Origin: DATAEE01 sp963725145
Lineage (GTDB): Bacteria; Acidobacteriota; Vicinamibacteria; Vicinamibacterales; 2-12-FULL-66-21
Assembly: GCA_963725145.1 (NCBI GenBank)
Contig: CAVRXL010000010.1
Span: 1 to 64,000 of the forward strand
Length of the DNA: 64,000 bases
Reading direction: 5' to 3'
In this document: positions 18,739 to 26,393 of the stretch, piece by piece
How the letters are laid out: each line of letters starts with the position of its first letter
Position numbering within the stretch: the first letter of the stretch is position 1
Translations under genes and position numbers: made by a program
Notes under the pieces: generated by a model
Databases searched by the model: none
The model's input: only the letters and a program-made list of their open reading frames with translations
What the model was told of the DNA's origin: nothing

Positions 18739-19994
18739 CCCAGGTCGAGCCGTTCGCGGGTCAGCGTCTGCCCGTTCTGCGGGCCGAGCACGGTTGCGCC
18801 GAGCGCGCCGTTCGAGAACAGGTCTTGCGCGACGCGCTGGATATCCCCGGACGTCACGCGCTCGACGCCCGCCAGCGTCTCGTCGAGCCCGAAATGCCGA
18901 TCGAAGTAGATCTCCTGCCGCGCCAGATGCGACATGCGGCTCGCGGTGTTTTCGAGCGACAGCATCAGGCTGCCCTTCAGGTGGTCCTTCGAGCGCCGAA
19001 GTTCGGTCTCCGAGACAGGCGTCCGCTTCAGACCGCGCAGTTCCTCCACGACGAGGTCGGTCACCTCGCCGACCGCCTCGTTGCCGCAGCCGGCATAGAC
19101 CGTCAGCGATCCCGCGTCGCGGTACGCGCTGAGCCCGCTGAACACCGCGTAGGCCAGGCCGCGCTTCTCCCGGACATTCTGAAAGAGCCGGGAGCTCATG
19201 GAGCCGCCGAGCAGCGTGTTCAGGATGTAGCTCACGTACCGGTCGTCGTGTTTCTGCGGGTAGCCAGTCGTCCCCATGCAGATGTGGCTCTGCTCCAGTT
19301 CCTTCGTGCGGACGACGAGCGGCGGCACGACGCGCGGCGGTTGATCCACGAGGGAATCGCCCTGGTGAGGAATGTCGTGGAACGCGCCGGTGATCAGTTC
19401 TCGGACGCGCGCGTGCTCAACGTTGCCAGCCGCCGCAATGATGAGATGCGGCGCCACGTAAGCGGTGGAAAAATACCGACGCAGCGTCTCGGCGGTAAAC
19501 GACTGCACCGTCTCGGCGGTGCCGAGGATCGGCCGCCCCAGCGGGTGCCCTTCCCAGAAATGCTGCGAGAACACCTCGTGCACGAGATCGTCGGGCGTGT
19601 CCTCGACCATCTTGATCTCTTCGAGGATGACCTTCTTCTCGCGTTCGATCTCCTCCGCCTCGAACTTCGGACGACGGACGATATCCGACAGCAGATCGAC
19701 CGCGATCGGGAGGTGATCGTCGAGGACCTTGATGTAGTAGCTCGCGTACTCCTTGGCGGTGAATGCGTCGAGTTGGCCGCCGATCGAATCGATCTCCTGC
19801 GCGATGTCTTCGGCGCTGCGGCGCTCCGTCCCCTTGAAGAGCATGTGCTCGACAAAGTGCGCGATGCCGGCCTGCGGGTCGCTTTCGTGGCGGGATCCTC
19901 GGCTCAGCCATACGCCGATCGTCACCGACCGGACATGCGGCATCGACTCGGTGATGAGACGAAGCCCGCCGTCCAGAACCTCTCGAGTGACCAT
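18735..19994 (-). CDS. M16-family zinc peptidase, first gene of the purine operon
   Basis: The 419-residue protein is a pitrilysin/processing-peptidase relative. The inverted zinc motif HFVEH is at 46-50 and a likely third ligand is Glu126 in ILEEIKMVEDTP. The C-terminal half holds the KRGLAYAVFSGLSAYRD region typical of the inactive second lobe. Proteins like this are often named PqqL/insulinase-like or YmxG-type; the substrate is unknown. It overlaps purB by 4 bp, which places it in the purine transcription unit, probably by genome compaction rather than function. Confidence 0.9.
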   Translation of the reverse strand: MVTREVLDGGLRLITESMPHVRSVTIGVWLSRGSRHESDPQAGIAHFVEHMLFKGTERRSAEDIAQEIDSIGGQLDAFTAKEYASYYIKVLDDHLPIAVDLLSDIVRRPKFEAEEIEREKKVILEEIKMVEDTPDDLVHEVFSQHFWEGHPLGRPILGTAETVQSFTAETLRRYFSTAYVAPHLIIAAAGNVEHARVRELITGAFHDIPHQGDSLVDQPPRVVPPLVVRTKELEQSHICMGTTGYPQKHDDRYVSYILNTLLGGSMSSRLFQNVREKRGLAYAVFSGLSAYRDAGSLTVYAGCGNEAVGEVTDLVVEELRGLKRTPVSETELRRSKDHLKGSLMLSLENTASRMSHLARQEIYFDRHFGLDETLAGVERVTSGDIQRVAQDLFSNGALGATVLGPQNGQTLTRERLDLG

Positions 19995-20115
19995 CGTTAC
20001 GGATGAGCGCCGCGCAACTTATTGTCTCAGAAGGGCTTAACGAGCGGCGTGGAAGACAGCATGATACCACGCGTCCCCGACGAGTTCAATCGGCACCGTA
20101 CAATGAAAACGCGCC

Positions 20116-21174
20116 ATGGATCTCGTCGAGCTCGAGCGCTCAGACCTGGAAGCCGCGCTGACCGCGCGAGGATACCCGGCGTACCACGCCCGCCAAATCT
20201 TCGCCTGGCTCTACCGGCGCGGCGTCGGCGACTTCGCGCGCATGTCGGATCTCCCGAAGCCGCTGCGCGACGAGCTGGAACGCTTGGCGGTCGTGTCGAC
20301 GCCGATCGTCGCGCAGAAGGATCTCTCGCGCGACGGCACGACGAAGTTTCTGCTGAAGCTGGCGGACGGCCGGTTCATCGAGTCGGTCTTCATTCCCGAC
20401 ACGCCCGCCGACACGTTCTGTATCTCGACCCAGGTCGGATGCGCGATGAAGTGCGCGTTCTGTCTGACCGGGAAGATGGGCCTGACGCGCAATCTCAGCG
20501 CCGGCGAAATCGCCAGTCAGGTGCGCGTGCTCCTCGCCGAGACGGGGCTCCTCGGCAAACCCTTCAACATCGTCCTGATGGGCATGGGGGAACCGCTGCA
20601 CAACTACGACGAGACGATGAAGGCGCTCAGGATTCTGCACGACGAGCACGGGCTTGCGCTGCCCGAGCGTCGGATCACGCTCTCGACGGTTGGAGTGCTC
20701 CCCGCGCTGGAGCGGCTCGGCCACGAGACGCTGATGCCCAACCTGGCGATATCGCTCCACTCGACGACCGAGGACCAGCGGGATGCGCTCGTCCCGGTCA
20801 ACCGGAAGTACGGTCTCCAGGATCTCGTCGACGCATGCCGGGCGTTTCCGCTGAAGCGCCGCCGTCGGATCACCTTCGAGTACGTTCTCCTCGGGGGCGT
20901 GAACGATACGCCGGCAGACGCGCGTCGCCTCGTGACGCTGCTGCACGGCATCAAAGCCAAGGTCAACCTGATCCCGTTGAACGAGGCGGCCGGCATCCCG
21001 TTCGACCGGCCGTCGGAGGAACGCGTCAACGCCTTCGCGAAGGCGCTCGCCGATCGGGGGCTCACGGTGTCGGTCCGCAAAAGCCGCGGGCGGGACATTC
21101 GGGCGGCCTGCGGTCAGCTGATTGTCGAGGGAGCTACGCCGTCGACGGGTCAGAGGGCGGCAGGACTTCTTTGA
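20116..21174 (+). CDS. rlmN: 23S rRNA (adenine2503-C2)/tRNA methyltransferase RlmN
   Basis: RlmN is a radical-SAM enzyme methylating A2503 of 23S rRNA and A37 of some tRNAs. The 352-residue protein has the cluster motif CAMKCAFC with Cys109, Cys113 and Cys116. It has the GMGEPLHNYDE and ISLHSTTEDQRDALVPVNR motifs and the C-terminal catalytic cysteine in RDIRAACGQL. TACAAT at 20099-20104 ends 11 nt before the ATG with no Shine-Dalgarno between, so the 5' UTR is probably a few nt at most. It overlaps convergent mtaB by 25 bp. Confidence 0.97.
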   Translation: MDLVELERSDLEAALTARGYPAYHARQIFAWLYRRGVGDFARMSDLPKPLRDELERLAVVSTPIVAQKDLSRDGTTKFLLKLADGRFIESVFIPDTPADTFCISTQVGCAMKCAFCLTGKMGLTRNLSAGEIASQVRVLLAETGLLGKPFNIVLMGMGEPLHNYDETMKALRILHDEHGLALPERRITLSTVGVLPALERLGHETLMPNLAISLHSTTEDQRDALVPVNRKYGLQDLVDACRAFPLKRRRRITFEYVLLGGVNDTPADARRLVTLLHGIKAKVNLIPLNEAAGIPFDRPSEERVNAFAKALADRGLTVSVRKSRGRDIRAACGQLIVEGATPSTGQRAAGLL

Positions 21175-22373
21175 AGAACCACCGTCGTCCAGCTGTTGCG
21201 CGGTAATCCAGGAGGAATTCTCACCTTCAGGTAATTGTCGGTGACTACGAGCGTGCCATCCTCGAGCGTCAGGCCACGCCGAGCGGTGCCCGCCTGGGAG
21301 GCTCGGAACCGCGATGCGAGGCCGGCCGCGATCTCACGGACACGCTGGCCGCGCGCTCGGACGACGGGACCGGGGACCTTCTCCCGGATCCGTGTGGCGT
21401 CGGTCCCTGGCCGATCCGAATATGGAAACACGTGAACGTACGTCAGCGGCGACGATTCGAGATACCGCACCAGCGCCGTGAAATCGTCATCCGTCTCACC
21501 CGGGAACCCGACGATTACGTCAGAGCCAATCGCCGCGTGAGGCATCCGTCGGCGAATCGACTCCGCCAGCCGGGCGTAGAACGATGCCGTGTACGGCCGG
21601 CGCATCGCCGACAGCATCCGATCGCTCGCGTGCTGCAGCGGCAGATGAAAGTGGGGGGCCAGCCTCGGCGACGACGCGACGAGCTCGACGATCTCCGGCG
21701 AGCAGTCCATCGGCTCGAGCGAGCTCACGCGGAACAGCGCGTCCTGTGGCAACGCGCCGATCGCACGCAGTAACTCGAAAAGACTCGAGGCTGGAGTCAG
21801 ATCGCGGCCATACGAGCCGAGGTGCACGCCGGTGATCGTGATCTCTCTGAACCCGGCCGCGACGGCCCGTTCGATTTCCTTCAGAATCTGCGCAAGCGGG
21901 GCGCTCCTGCCAGGGCCGCGCGTCGTCGGGATGATGCAGTAGCTGCACGCTTCGTCGCAGCCGGTCTGAACGCGCAGCGTCCAGGCGGTGCGCCCGGCGA
22001 TGCCAGGCGCGATCGGCGCGCCGCACGGTCCATCCCCGAGGTCAAGCCCGAGGAGCGCGACCAGCCGTTCCTTGTCATCGTTGCGAACGACGTGCAAGAC
22101 GTTGGGCAGCGACGCCAGATCCTCCGGACATCGGGAGGCGTAGCACCCGGTCGCGACGATTCTTGCCGCGGGATTCGCGCGCGCGACCCGCCGGATCGTC
22201 TGCCGTGCCCCCTGGTCGGCTGACGCCGTCACCGAGCACGTATTGACGATGACGAGATCGGCGGCTTCCGGTGTCGCCGCCGGCTCGGCGCCGCGTTCGC
22301 ACAACTCGGACTCGAGCCTCAACGAGTCGGCCTGGTTGACGCGGCAGCCGAAGGTGATCACTGAGTACTTCAC
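21150..22373 (-). CDS. mtaB: tRNA t6A37 methylthiotransferase MtaB
   Basis: MtaB converts t6A37 to ms2t6A in tRNAs decoding ANN codons. The 407-residue protein shows the methylthiotransferase layout. The N-terminal cluster cysteines are in ITFGCRVNQ, VNTCSVTA and ATGCYASRC; the radical-SAM motif is CDEACSYCIIPTTRGPGRS; a TRAM-like tail follows. I chose the GTG start that overlaps the purE stop (GTGA), because homology starts at KYSVITFGC. It is co-transcribed after purD and purE. Confidence 0.93.
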   Translation of the reverse strand: MKYSVITFGCRVNQADSLRLESELCERGAEPAATPEAADLVIVNTCSVTASADQGARQTIRRVARANPAARIVATGCYASRCPEDLASLPNVLHVVRNDDKERLVALLGLDLGDGPCGAPIAPGIAGRTAWTLRVQTGCDEACSYCIIPTTRGPGRSAPLAQILKEIERAVAAGFREITITGVHLGSYGRDLTPASSLFELLRAIGALPQDALFRVSSLEPMDCSPEIVELVASSPRLAPHFHLPLQHASDRMLSAMRRPYTASFYARLAESIRRRMPHAAIGSDVIVGFPGETDDDFTALVRYLESSPLTYVHVFPYSDRPGTDATRIREKVPGPVVRARGQRVREIAAGLASRFRASQAGTARRGLTLEDGTLVVTDNYLKVRIPPGLPRNSWTTVVLQRSPAAL

Positions 22374-22867
22374 GGTAGTTTTGAGTTCTGAGTTGCCGCC
22401 TCCTCCACCTTGTCCGCGAGCTTTTTCTTGTAGCCCTCGAGCTTCTCGCGGAGGCGGCTGTCCCCGACGGCGAGGATCTGCGCCGCGAGGACGCCCGCAT
22501 TCGTCGCGCCGGGCGTGCCGATCGACACGGTCGCGACCGGCACGCCGGGCGGCATCTGCACCGTCGAGAGCAGCGCGTCGAGCCCCTTCAGCGCCGATGA
22601 ATCGATCGGAACGCCGATGACCGGCGCGGTCGTATGGGCCGCGACGACTCCCGCCAGGTGCGCGGCGGCGCCGGCGCCGACGATGAAGACCTTGACGCCG
22701 CGGTCGGGAGCTTCGCGGACGAGCCGCATGACGCGGTCGGGCGATCGATGAGCCGACGCGACGGTCATCTCGCACGATATCCCCAGCTCGCGAAGGATAT
22801 CGACTGCCGCCTGCATCACGGGAGCGTCCGAGTCCGAGCCCATCAGGATGAGGACGTCAATCGGCAT
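22370..22867 (-). CDS. purE: N5-carboxyaminoimidazole ribonucleotide mutase
   Basis: Class I PurE converts N5-CAIR to CAIR. The 165-residue protein has MGSDSDAPVMQAAVDIL, SAHRSPDRV (catalytic His), GAGAAAHLAGVVAAHT and IGVPIDSSALKGLDALLSTVQMP. N5-CAIR needs PurK, which is not in this window. The last residues (TQNSKLP) run into the mtaB start. Its upstream region carries a repeat array that also forms the end of purD. Confidence 0.96.
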   Translation of the reverse strand: MPIDVLILMGSDSDAPVMQAAVDILRELGISCEMTVASAHRSPDRVMRLVREAPDRGVKVFIVGAGAAAHLAGVVAAHTTAPVIGVPIDSSALKGLDALLSTVQMPPGVPVATVSIGTPGATNAGVLAAQILAVGDSRLREKLEGYKKKLADKVEEAATQNSKLP

Positions 22868-22880
22868 CCGGTCTCCTCAG

Positions 22881-22974
22881 GAATTCAGAATCCAGAATCC
22901 AGAATCCAGAACGAGCAGGCAGCATTACGCCCGCACCTTGCCTTCTGAATTCTGAATTCTGAATTCTGGATTCT
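22881..22974. repeat. Inverted pair of 7-bp repeat arrays between purE and purD
   Basis: The left arm (22881-22911) is built of repeated AGAATCC/GAATTCA heptamers. The right arm (22943-22974) holds TGAATTC, TGAATTC, TGAATTC, TGGATTC. The right arm is the approximate reverse complement of the left, with a 31-bp centre. The right arm lies inside the purD coding region and encodes its last residues. This looks like an inserted element rather than a terminator. Confidence 0.75.
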
Positions 22975-24253
22975 CATCAAACGCCAGCGCGCGCCGGCCT
23001 ATGTCGGAGCGATACTGCACGTTCTCGAACGAAACACGGGACACGCCCTCATAGGCGCGGGCGATCGCGTCGGCGTAGGTCGCTCCGCGTCCAACCACGG
23101 TCAGAACCCGTCCACCGCTCGTGACGAGCCGTCCGTCCCGATCCGCCGTTCCGGCATGAAAGACGACGACGCCCGGGAGCGTGTCCGCGGCGTCCAGCCC
23201 CTCGATCGGGCAGCCGGTTTGGATGTCACCCGGGTAGCCACCCGAGGCTAGAACGACGCCGACGGCGACGCCGTCCGAGAATCGGCAGATCGATCCGCCG
23301 AGATCCCCGTCCGCCGCCGCTGCGAGCACCGGCGCCAACTCGCTCTCGAGGAGCGGCAGCACGACCTGCGCTTCCGGATCGCCGAAACGGACGTTGAACT
23401 CGACGACCTTCGGCCCATCGTCGGTCAGCATCAGGCCGGCGTAGAGCAGGCCGCGATATTCGTGCCCCTCTTCGCGCATTCCGTCCACGACCGGCACGAC
23501 GATCTCGCGCATGATGCGGTCGGCGGTCCCCTGCGTCACCAGCGGGCTCGGCGCGAACGCCCCCATCCCTCCAGTGTTCGGTCCGCGGTCGTCGTCGTAG
23601 GCGCGCTTGTGATCTTGCGCGGAAATAAGGGGCAGCGCGCGGCGGCCGTCGCAGATGGCAAAGAACGAAGCCTCGGGCCCGCGCATGCACTCTTCGAGGA
23701 CGAGCCTGGCGCCCGCGGCGCCGAATCGCCGGTCGATCATCGCGGCGCGGATAGCGCCCTCAGCGCTCGACTGGTCGTCAGCGATCACGACGCCCTTGCC
23801 GGCGGCGAGGCCGTCTGCCTTGACGACGAGCGGCCAGCCGAGCTCGCCGCTCGCGGCGATCGCAAGCGCGTCGCCGGCGTTGTCAGCGACGCGACAGCGC
23901 GCCGTCGGAACGCGATGCCGCTCCATGAACTGTTTCGCGAATACCTTGCTCGTTTCGAGGCGCGCGGCGTCGCGGGACGGTCCGAAGATCCGCCGTCCGC
24001 GCGACGCGAACAGATCGACGACTCCTCGTTCGAGTGGTTGTTCCGGACCGACGATCGTGAGGTCGATGCGTTCCCGATCGGCGACGGCGAGGAGGGACGC
24101 GGGATCCGCGGCCGGTGCGTCAACCGTTCGGGCCACGCGCGCGAGGCCCGCGTTCCCGGGCGTGACGACGACCTCGGCCACACCGGACTCACGCGCGAGC
24201 GTCCAGGCCAGCGCGTGTTCGCGTGCGCCGGCGCCGACGATCAGCACTCTCAT
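22925..24253 (-). CDS. purD: Phosphoribosylamine--glycine ligase
   Basis: PurD is an ATP-grasp ligase forming GAR. The 442-residue protein begins VLIVGAGAREHALAW. It has FGPSRDAARLETSKVFAKQFM, the ATP-grasp region LVVKADGLAAGKGVV, NTGGMGAFAPSP and FNVRFGDPEAQV. The ordinary domain ends near GRRALAFDE. The final 16 residues (ENPEFRIQNSEGKVRA) are largely encoded by a repeat array, so the natural C-terminus was probably extended by the insertion. It is the first gene of the purD-purE-mtaB operon. Confidence 0.96.
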   Translation of the reverse strand: MRVLIVGAGAREHALAWTLARESGVAEVVVTPGNAGLARVARTVDAPAADPASLLAVADRERIDLTIVGPEQPLERGVVDLFASRGRRIFGPSRDAARLETSKVFAKQFMERHRVPTARCRVADNAGDALAIAASGELGWPLVVKADGLAAGKGVVIADDQSSAEGAIRAAMIDRRFGAAGARLVLEECMRGPEASFFAICDGRRALPLISAQDHKRAYDDDRGPNTGGMGAFAPSPLVTQGTADRIMREIVVPVVDGMREEGHEYRGLLYAGLMLTDDGPKVVEFNVRFGDPEAQVVLPLLESELAPVLAAAADGDLGGSICRFSDGVAVGVVLASGGYPGDIQTGCPIEGLDAADTLPGVVVFHAGTADRDGRLVTSGGRVLTVVGRGATYADAIARAYEGVSRVSFENVQYRSDIGRRALAFDENPEFRIQNSEGKVRA

Positions 24254-24350
24254 ACGGGCGCGGCGGTCGACCGGCGGGTCATCGGAGGTCTGAGAAAACG
24301 GTGAAACCTGCGGCCGGATATGCCCAACGGCAGAAAGGAGTTAGCGGGGT

Positions 24351-24380
24351 TTGACGTGCGCGGAGTTTTGCGCCTAGAAT
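24351..24380 (+). promoter_or_regulatory. Sigma-70 promoter of rpsU
   Basis: TTGACG (24351-24356) and TAGAAT (24375-24380) with an 18-nt spacer form a good housekeeping promoter. Transcription would begin near 24387, giving about 130 nt of leader before the rpsU start. That leader contains a perfect palindrome and a GC-rich hairpin. Confidence 0.65.
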
Positions 24381-24391
24381 CCGCGTTTACC

Positions 24392-24434
24392 TGTGATAGC
24401 CTATCACATTCGGGCGGACCTCGACGGTCCGCCC
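24392..24434 (+). promoter_or_regulatory. Palindrome and hairpin in the rpsU leader
   Basis: TGTGATAG-C-CTATCACA (24392-24408) is a perfect 8+1+8 palindrome just after the predicted transcription start. The outer halves recall a CRP site, but the spacing between TGTGA and TCACA is 7 rather than 6. A second hairpin follows, GGGCGGACC (24412-24420), loop tcgac, GGTCCGCCC (24426-24434). No T-run follows. It may be a repressor site or a regulatory RNA structure for S21 synthesis. Confidence 0.5.
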
Positions 24435-24518
24435 GACGCATGTTTCGCGGGTTTTGCGCTCGCACGAGCAGCTCTGCTGGGGCTGCCGCACACCACGGTG
24501 AAAGGGGTTGAGTCACGG

Positions 24519-24716
24519 TTGGCTGAAGTCAAGGTCCAGGAAGGCGAGTCGATCGAAAGCGCGCTGCGCCGCTTCAAACGCAAGGTTCAGCAGGAAGATA
24601 TCATCAAAGATATCAAGAAACATTCCTTCTATCTGAAGCCTGGCGACAAGAAGCGCGCGAAGCAGGCGCTCGCCCGCAAACGGACACGCAAGAAGCAACG
24701 CCGCGAATCGGAGTAA
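24519..24716 (+). CDS. rpsU: 30S ribosomal protein S21
   Basis: The 65-residue basic protein matches S21 throughout: AEVKVQEGESIESALRRFKR, KHSFYLKPGDKK, then ALARKRTRKKQRR. S21 binds the 30S platform near the anti-Shine-Dalgarno. Homology places the start at TTG (24519), because S21 normally begins with Met followed by this sequence. An upstream in-frame GTG (24498) is less likely. AAAGGGG lies 11 nt upstream of the TTG. Confidence 0.93.
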   Translation: MAEVKVQEGESIESALRRFKRKVQQEDIIKDIKKHSFYLKPGDKKRAKQALARKRTRKKQRRESE

Positions 24717-24760
24717 TGCCGTAACGCCGGACCGTCGAGCAAGCGAAAGGGCGAGGAGCG

Positions 24761-25072
24761 ATGGAGTTCCAGGACAAATCCCTTCGGTGCGTGGACTGCG
24801 GCACGGAGTTCATCTGGACGGCAGGGGAGCAGCTTTTCTTCGCCGACAAGAACTTCAAGAACGAGCCGAAGCGCTGCAAGGCGTGCAAGGCGAAGCGAGC
24901 CGCGCGTCCCTCGGCTGGCGCATCGATGGGGCGCGAACGAGTCGAGACGACGACGAACTGCTCGAACTGCGGGAAGGAAACCACGGTGCCCTTCCGACCC
25001 ACGCAGGGTCGGCCCGTGTTCTGCCGGGAGTGCTTCCAGCAGCGGAAGTTCGCGGGAGCCGGCGGCGTCTGA
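24761..25072 (+). CDS. Double zinc-ribbon protein
   Basis: The 103-residue protein has two four-cysteine zinc ribbons. One uses Cys10, 13, 39 and 42 (CVDCG ... CKACK). The other uses Cys67, 70, 88 and 91 (CSNCGKET ... CRECF). The first ribbon with WTAGEQLFFADKNF resembles the probable zinc-ribbon family zf-trcl, and the second the CxxC-TTVPF-PT-RPVYC-CF family. Function is unknown; nucleic-acid or ribosome binding is possible. GAGGAG precedes the ATG closely. A terminator-like hairpin follows. Confidence 0.8.
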   Translation: MEFQDKSLRCVDCGTEFIWTAGEQLFFADKNFKNEPKRCKACKAKRAARPSAGASMGRERVETTTNCSNCGKETTVPFRPTQGRPVFCRECFQQRKFAGAGGV

Positions 25073-25105
25073 GCGGAGCGGCACTCCATCTGACACGCGC
25101 ACACG

Positions 25106-25135
25106 AAGAGCCAGGCCGCCGGGCCGTGGCTCTTT
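25106..25135 (+). terminator. Intrinsic terminator-like hairpin after the zinc-ribbon gene
   Basis: The stem is AAGAGCCA+GGCC (25106-25117) with GGCC+G+TGGCTCTT (25122-25134), with one bulged G and a 4-nt loop, followed by TTTCC. It separates the rpsU/zinc-ribbon unit from the STAS-led glycan operon. The T-tract is short, so termination may be partial. Confidence 0.6.
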
Positions 25136-25174
25136 CCTGACAATTTGTCGATCGTTTGTGGAGGAACGGGGACC

Positions 25175-25516
25175 ATGCAGATCGAGGAACGGGTCGTCGA
25201 CAACGTGACGATACTCGACCTGAAGGGAAAGATGACCTTGGGGGAGGGGGACGAGCTCCTCAAGGACTACATCAACAGGGCGCTCGCGCAGAAGAAGTTG
25301 CAGCTACTGCTCAACCTCGAAGGGGTGCCCTACATCGACTCGGCGGGTCTCGGAGAGATCGTGCGGACCTACACCACGGTGAGCCGGCAGGGCGGCAAGC
25401 TGAAGCTCGTCAACCTGACGAAACGGATTACCGATCTGCTGTCGATCACGAAACTGCTGACTGTCTTTGAAACCTTCGAGTCGGTCCCCGAGGCCGTCAA
25501 GAGCTTCAAGGCGTAG
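25175..25516 (+). CDS. STAS-domain protein (anti-sigma factor antagonist type)
   Basis: The 113-residue single STAS domain has NVTILDLKGKMTLGEG at the N-terminus and the phospho-acceptor loop YIDSAGLGEI with Ser56. This is the SpoIIAA/RsbV-type arrangement, in which serine phosphorylation by an anti-sigma kinase controls partner binding. No kinase or phosphatase is nearby. I chose the ATG preceded by GGAGG at 10 nt; an earlier in-frame start lacks homology. The next gene starts inside its 3' end, so it is probably co-expressed with the glycan genes. Confidence 0.88.
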   Translation: MQIEERVVDNVTILDLKGKMTLGEGDELLKDYINRALAQKKLQLLLNLEGVPYIDSAGLGEIVRTYTTVSRQGGKLKLVNLTKRITDLLSITKLLTVFETFESVPEAVKSFKA

Positions 25517-26384
25517 CGGGCTCGCTGCCGCGCTTCGTCCGCACCAGTGGACGAAGAACCTGATCGTCTTCGCGGGACTGATCTTCGGCCAGAAGCTGCT
25601 CGATCCGGACGCGGTCGCCCGCGCGGCGGCCGCGTTCGCCATCTTCTGCGCGCTGTCCAGCGTCGTCTATCTGATCAACGATCTCGCGGATCGGGAGGCG
25701 GACCGGCTGCACCCCCTGAAGCAGCACCGCGCGATCGCCGCCGGCGTGGTCTCGCCGGCGCTCGCGCTGACGACCGCCGCCGTGTTGGGAGCGGCCGCGC
25801 TGACCGCGGCGTTCCTGCTGGGAGGATGGTTTGGGATCGTGGCGGCCGCCTATCTGGGGCTCTTCACGCTGTACACCGGGTCGCTCAAGCACGTGGTCAT
25901 CATCGACGTGCTGACAATCGCGGCCGGCTTCGTGCTGCGCGCCGTGGGCGGGGCGGTGGTGATTCCCGTGCCGATCAGCCCGTGGTTGCTCATCGTCACG
26001 ATCCTCGGCGCGCTGTTCCTGGGGCTGTCGAAGCGGCGCCACGAGCTGGTTCTGCTCGCGGACGACGCCTCGGGGCACCGTCGAAGCCTGGAGGAGTACA
26101 GCCCCTACCTGCTCGACCAGATGATCGCCGTCGTGTCTGCGTCGACGATCGTCGCGTACGCGTTCTACACGGTGAGCCCGGACACGATTCACAAGTTCGG
26201 GACGAACATGCTCGGGCTGACGTTGCCATTTCCCCTCTACGGGATCTTCCGTTACCTGTATCTGGTGCACCAGAAAGAGGGAGGAGGCAGTCCCGCTGAG
26301 CTCTTGATCACGGATCGACCGCTGCTCGTCTGCGTCGCGCTCTGGGCGGCCTCGGTCGTTGCCCTGATTTACGGGGTGCCCTAA
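25467..26384 (+). CDS. UbiA-family decaprenyl-phosphate phosphoribosyltransferase-like protein
   Basis: The 305-residue protein has about eight membrane helices. LRPHQWTKNLIVFAGLIFG and the first aspartate motif NDLADREADRLHP are hallmarks of the DPPR-synthase branch of UbiA prenyltransferases. These attach phosphoribose to polyprenyl phosphate for arabinofuranose-type donors. The only start upstream of the homology is TTG at 25467, inside the STAS gene (50-bp overlap), with no obvious Shine-Dalgarno, so translational coupling is likely. The neighbours suggest a lipid-linked sugar for surface glycan synthesis. Confidence 0.8.
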   Translation: MKPSSRSPRPSRASRRSGLAAALRPHQWTKNLIVFAGLIFGQKLLDPDAVARAAAAFAIFCALSSVVYLINDLADREADRLHPLKQHRAIAAGVVSPALALTTAAVLGAAALTAAFLLGGWFGIVAAAYLGLFTLYTGSLKHVVIIDVLTIAAGFVLRAVGGAVVIPVPISPWLLIVTILGALFLGLSKRRHELVLLADDASGHRRSLEEYSPYLLDQMIAVVSASTIVAYAFYTVSPDTIHKFGTNMLGLTLPFPLYGIFRYLYLVHQKEGGGSPAELLITDRPLLVCVALWAASVVALIYGVP

Positions 26385-26393
26385 AGTAAAGCC

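Noticed and set aside
22881..22974. CRISPR array
   Set aside because: Units are only 7 bp with no spacers, and there are no cas genes in the window.
24392..24408. True CRP binding site
   Set aside because: The TGTGA and TCACA halves are separated by 7 instead of 6 bases, and no crp-like gene is nearby; left as an unassigned palindrome.
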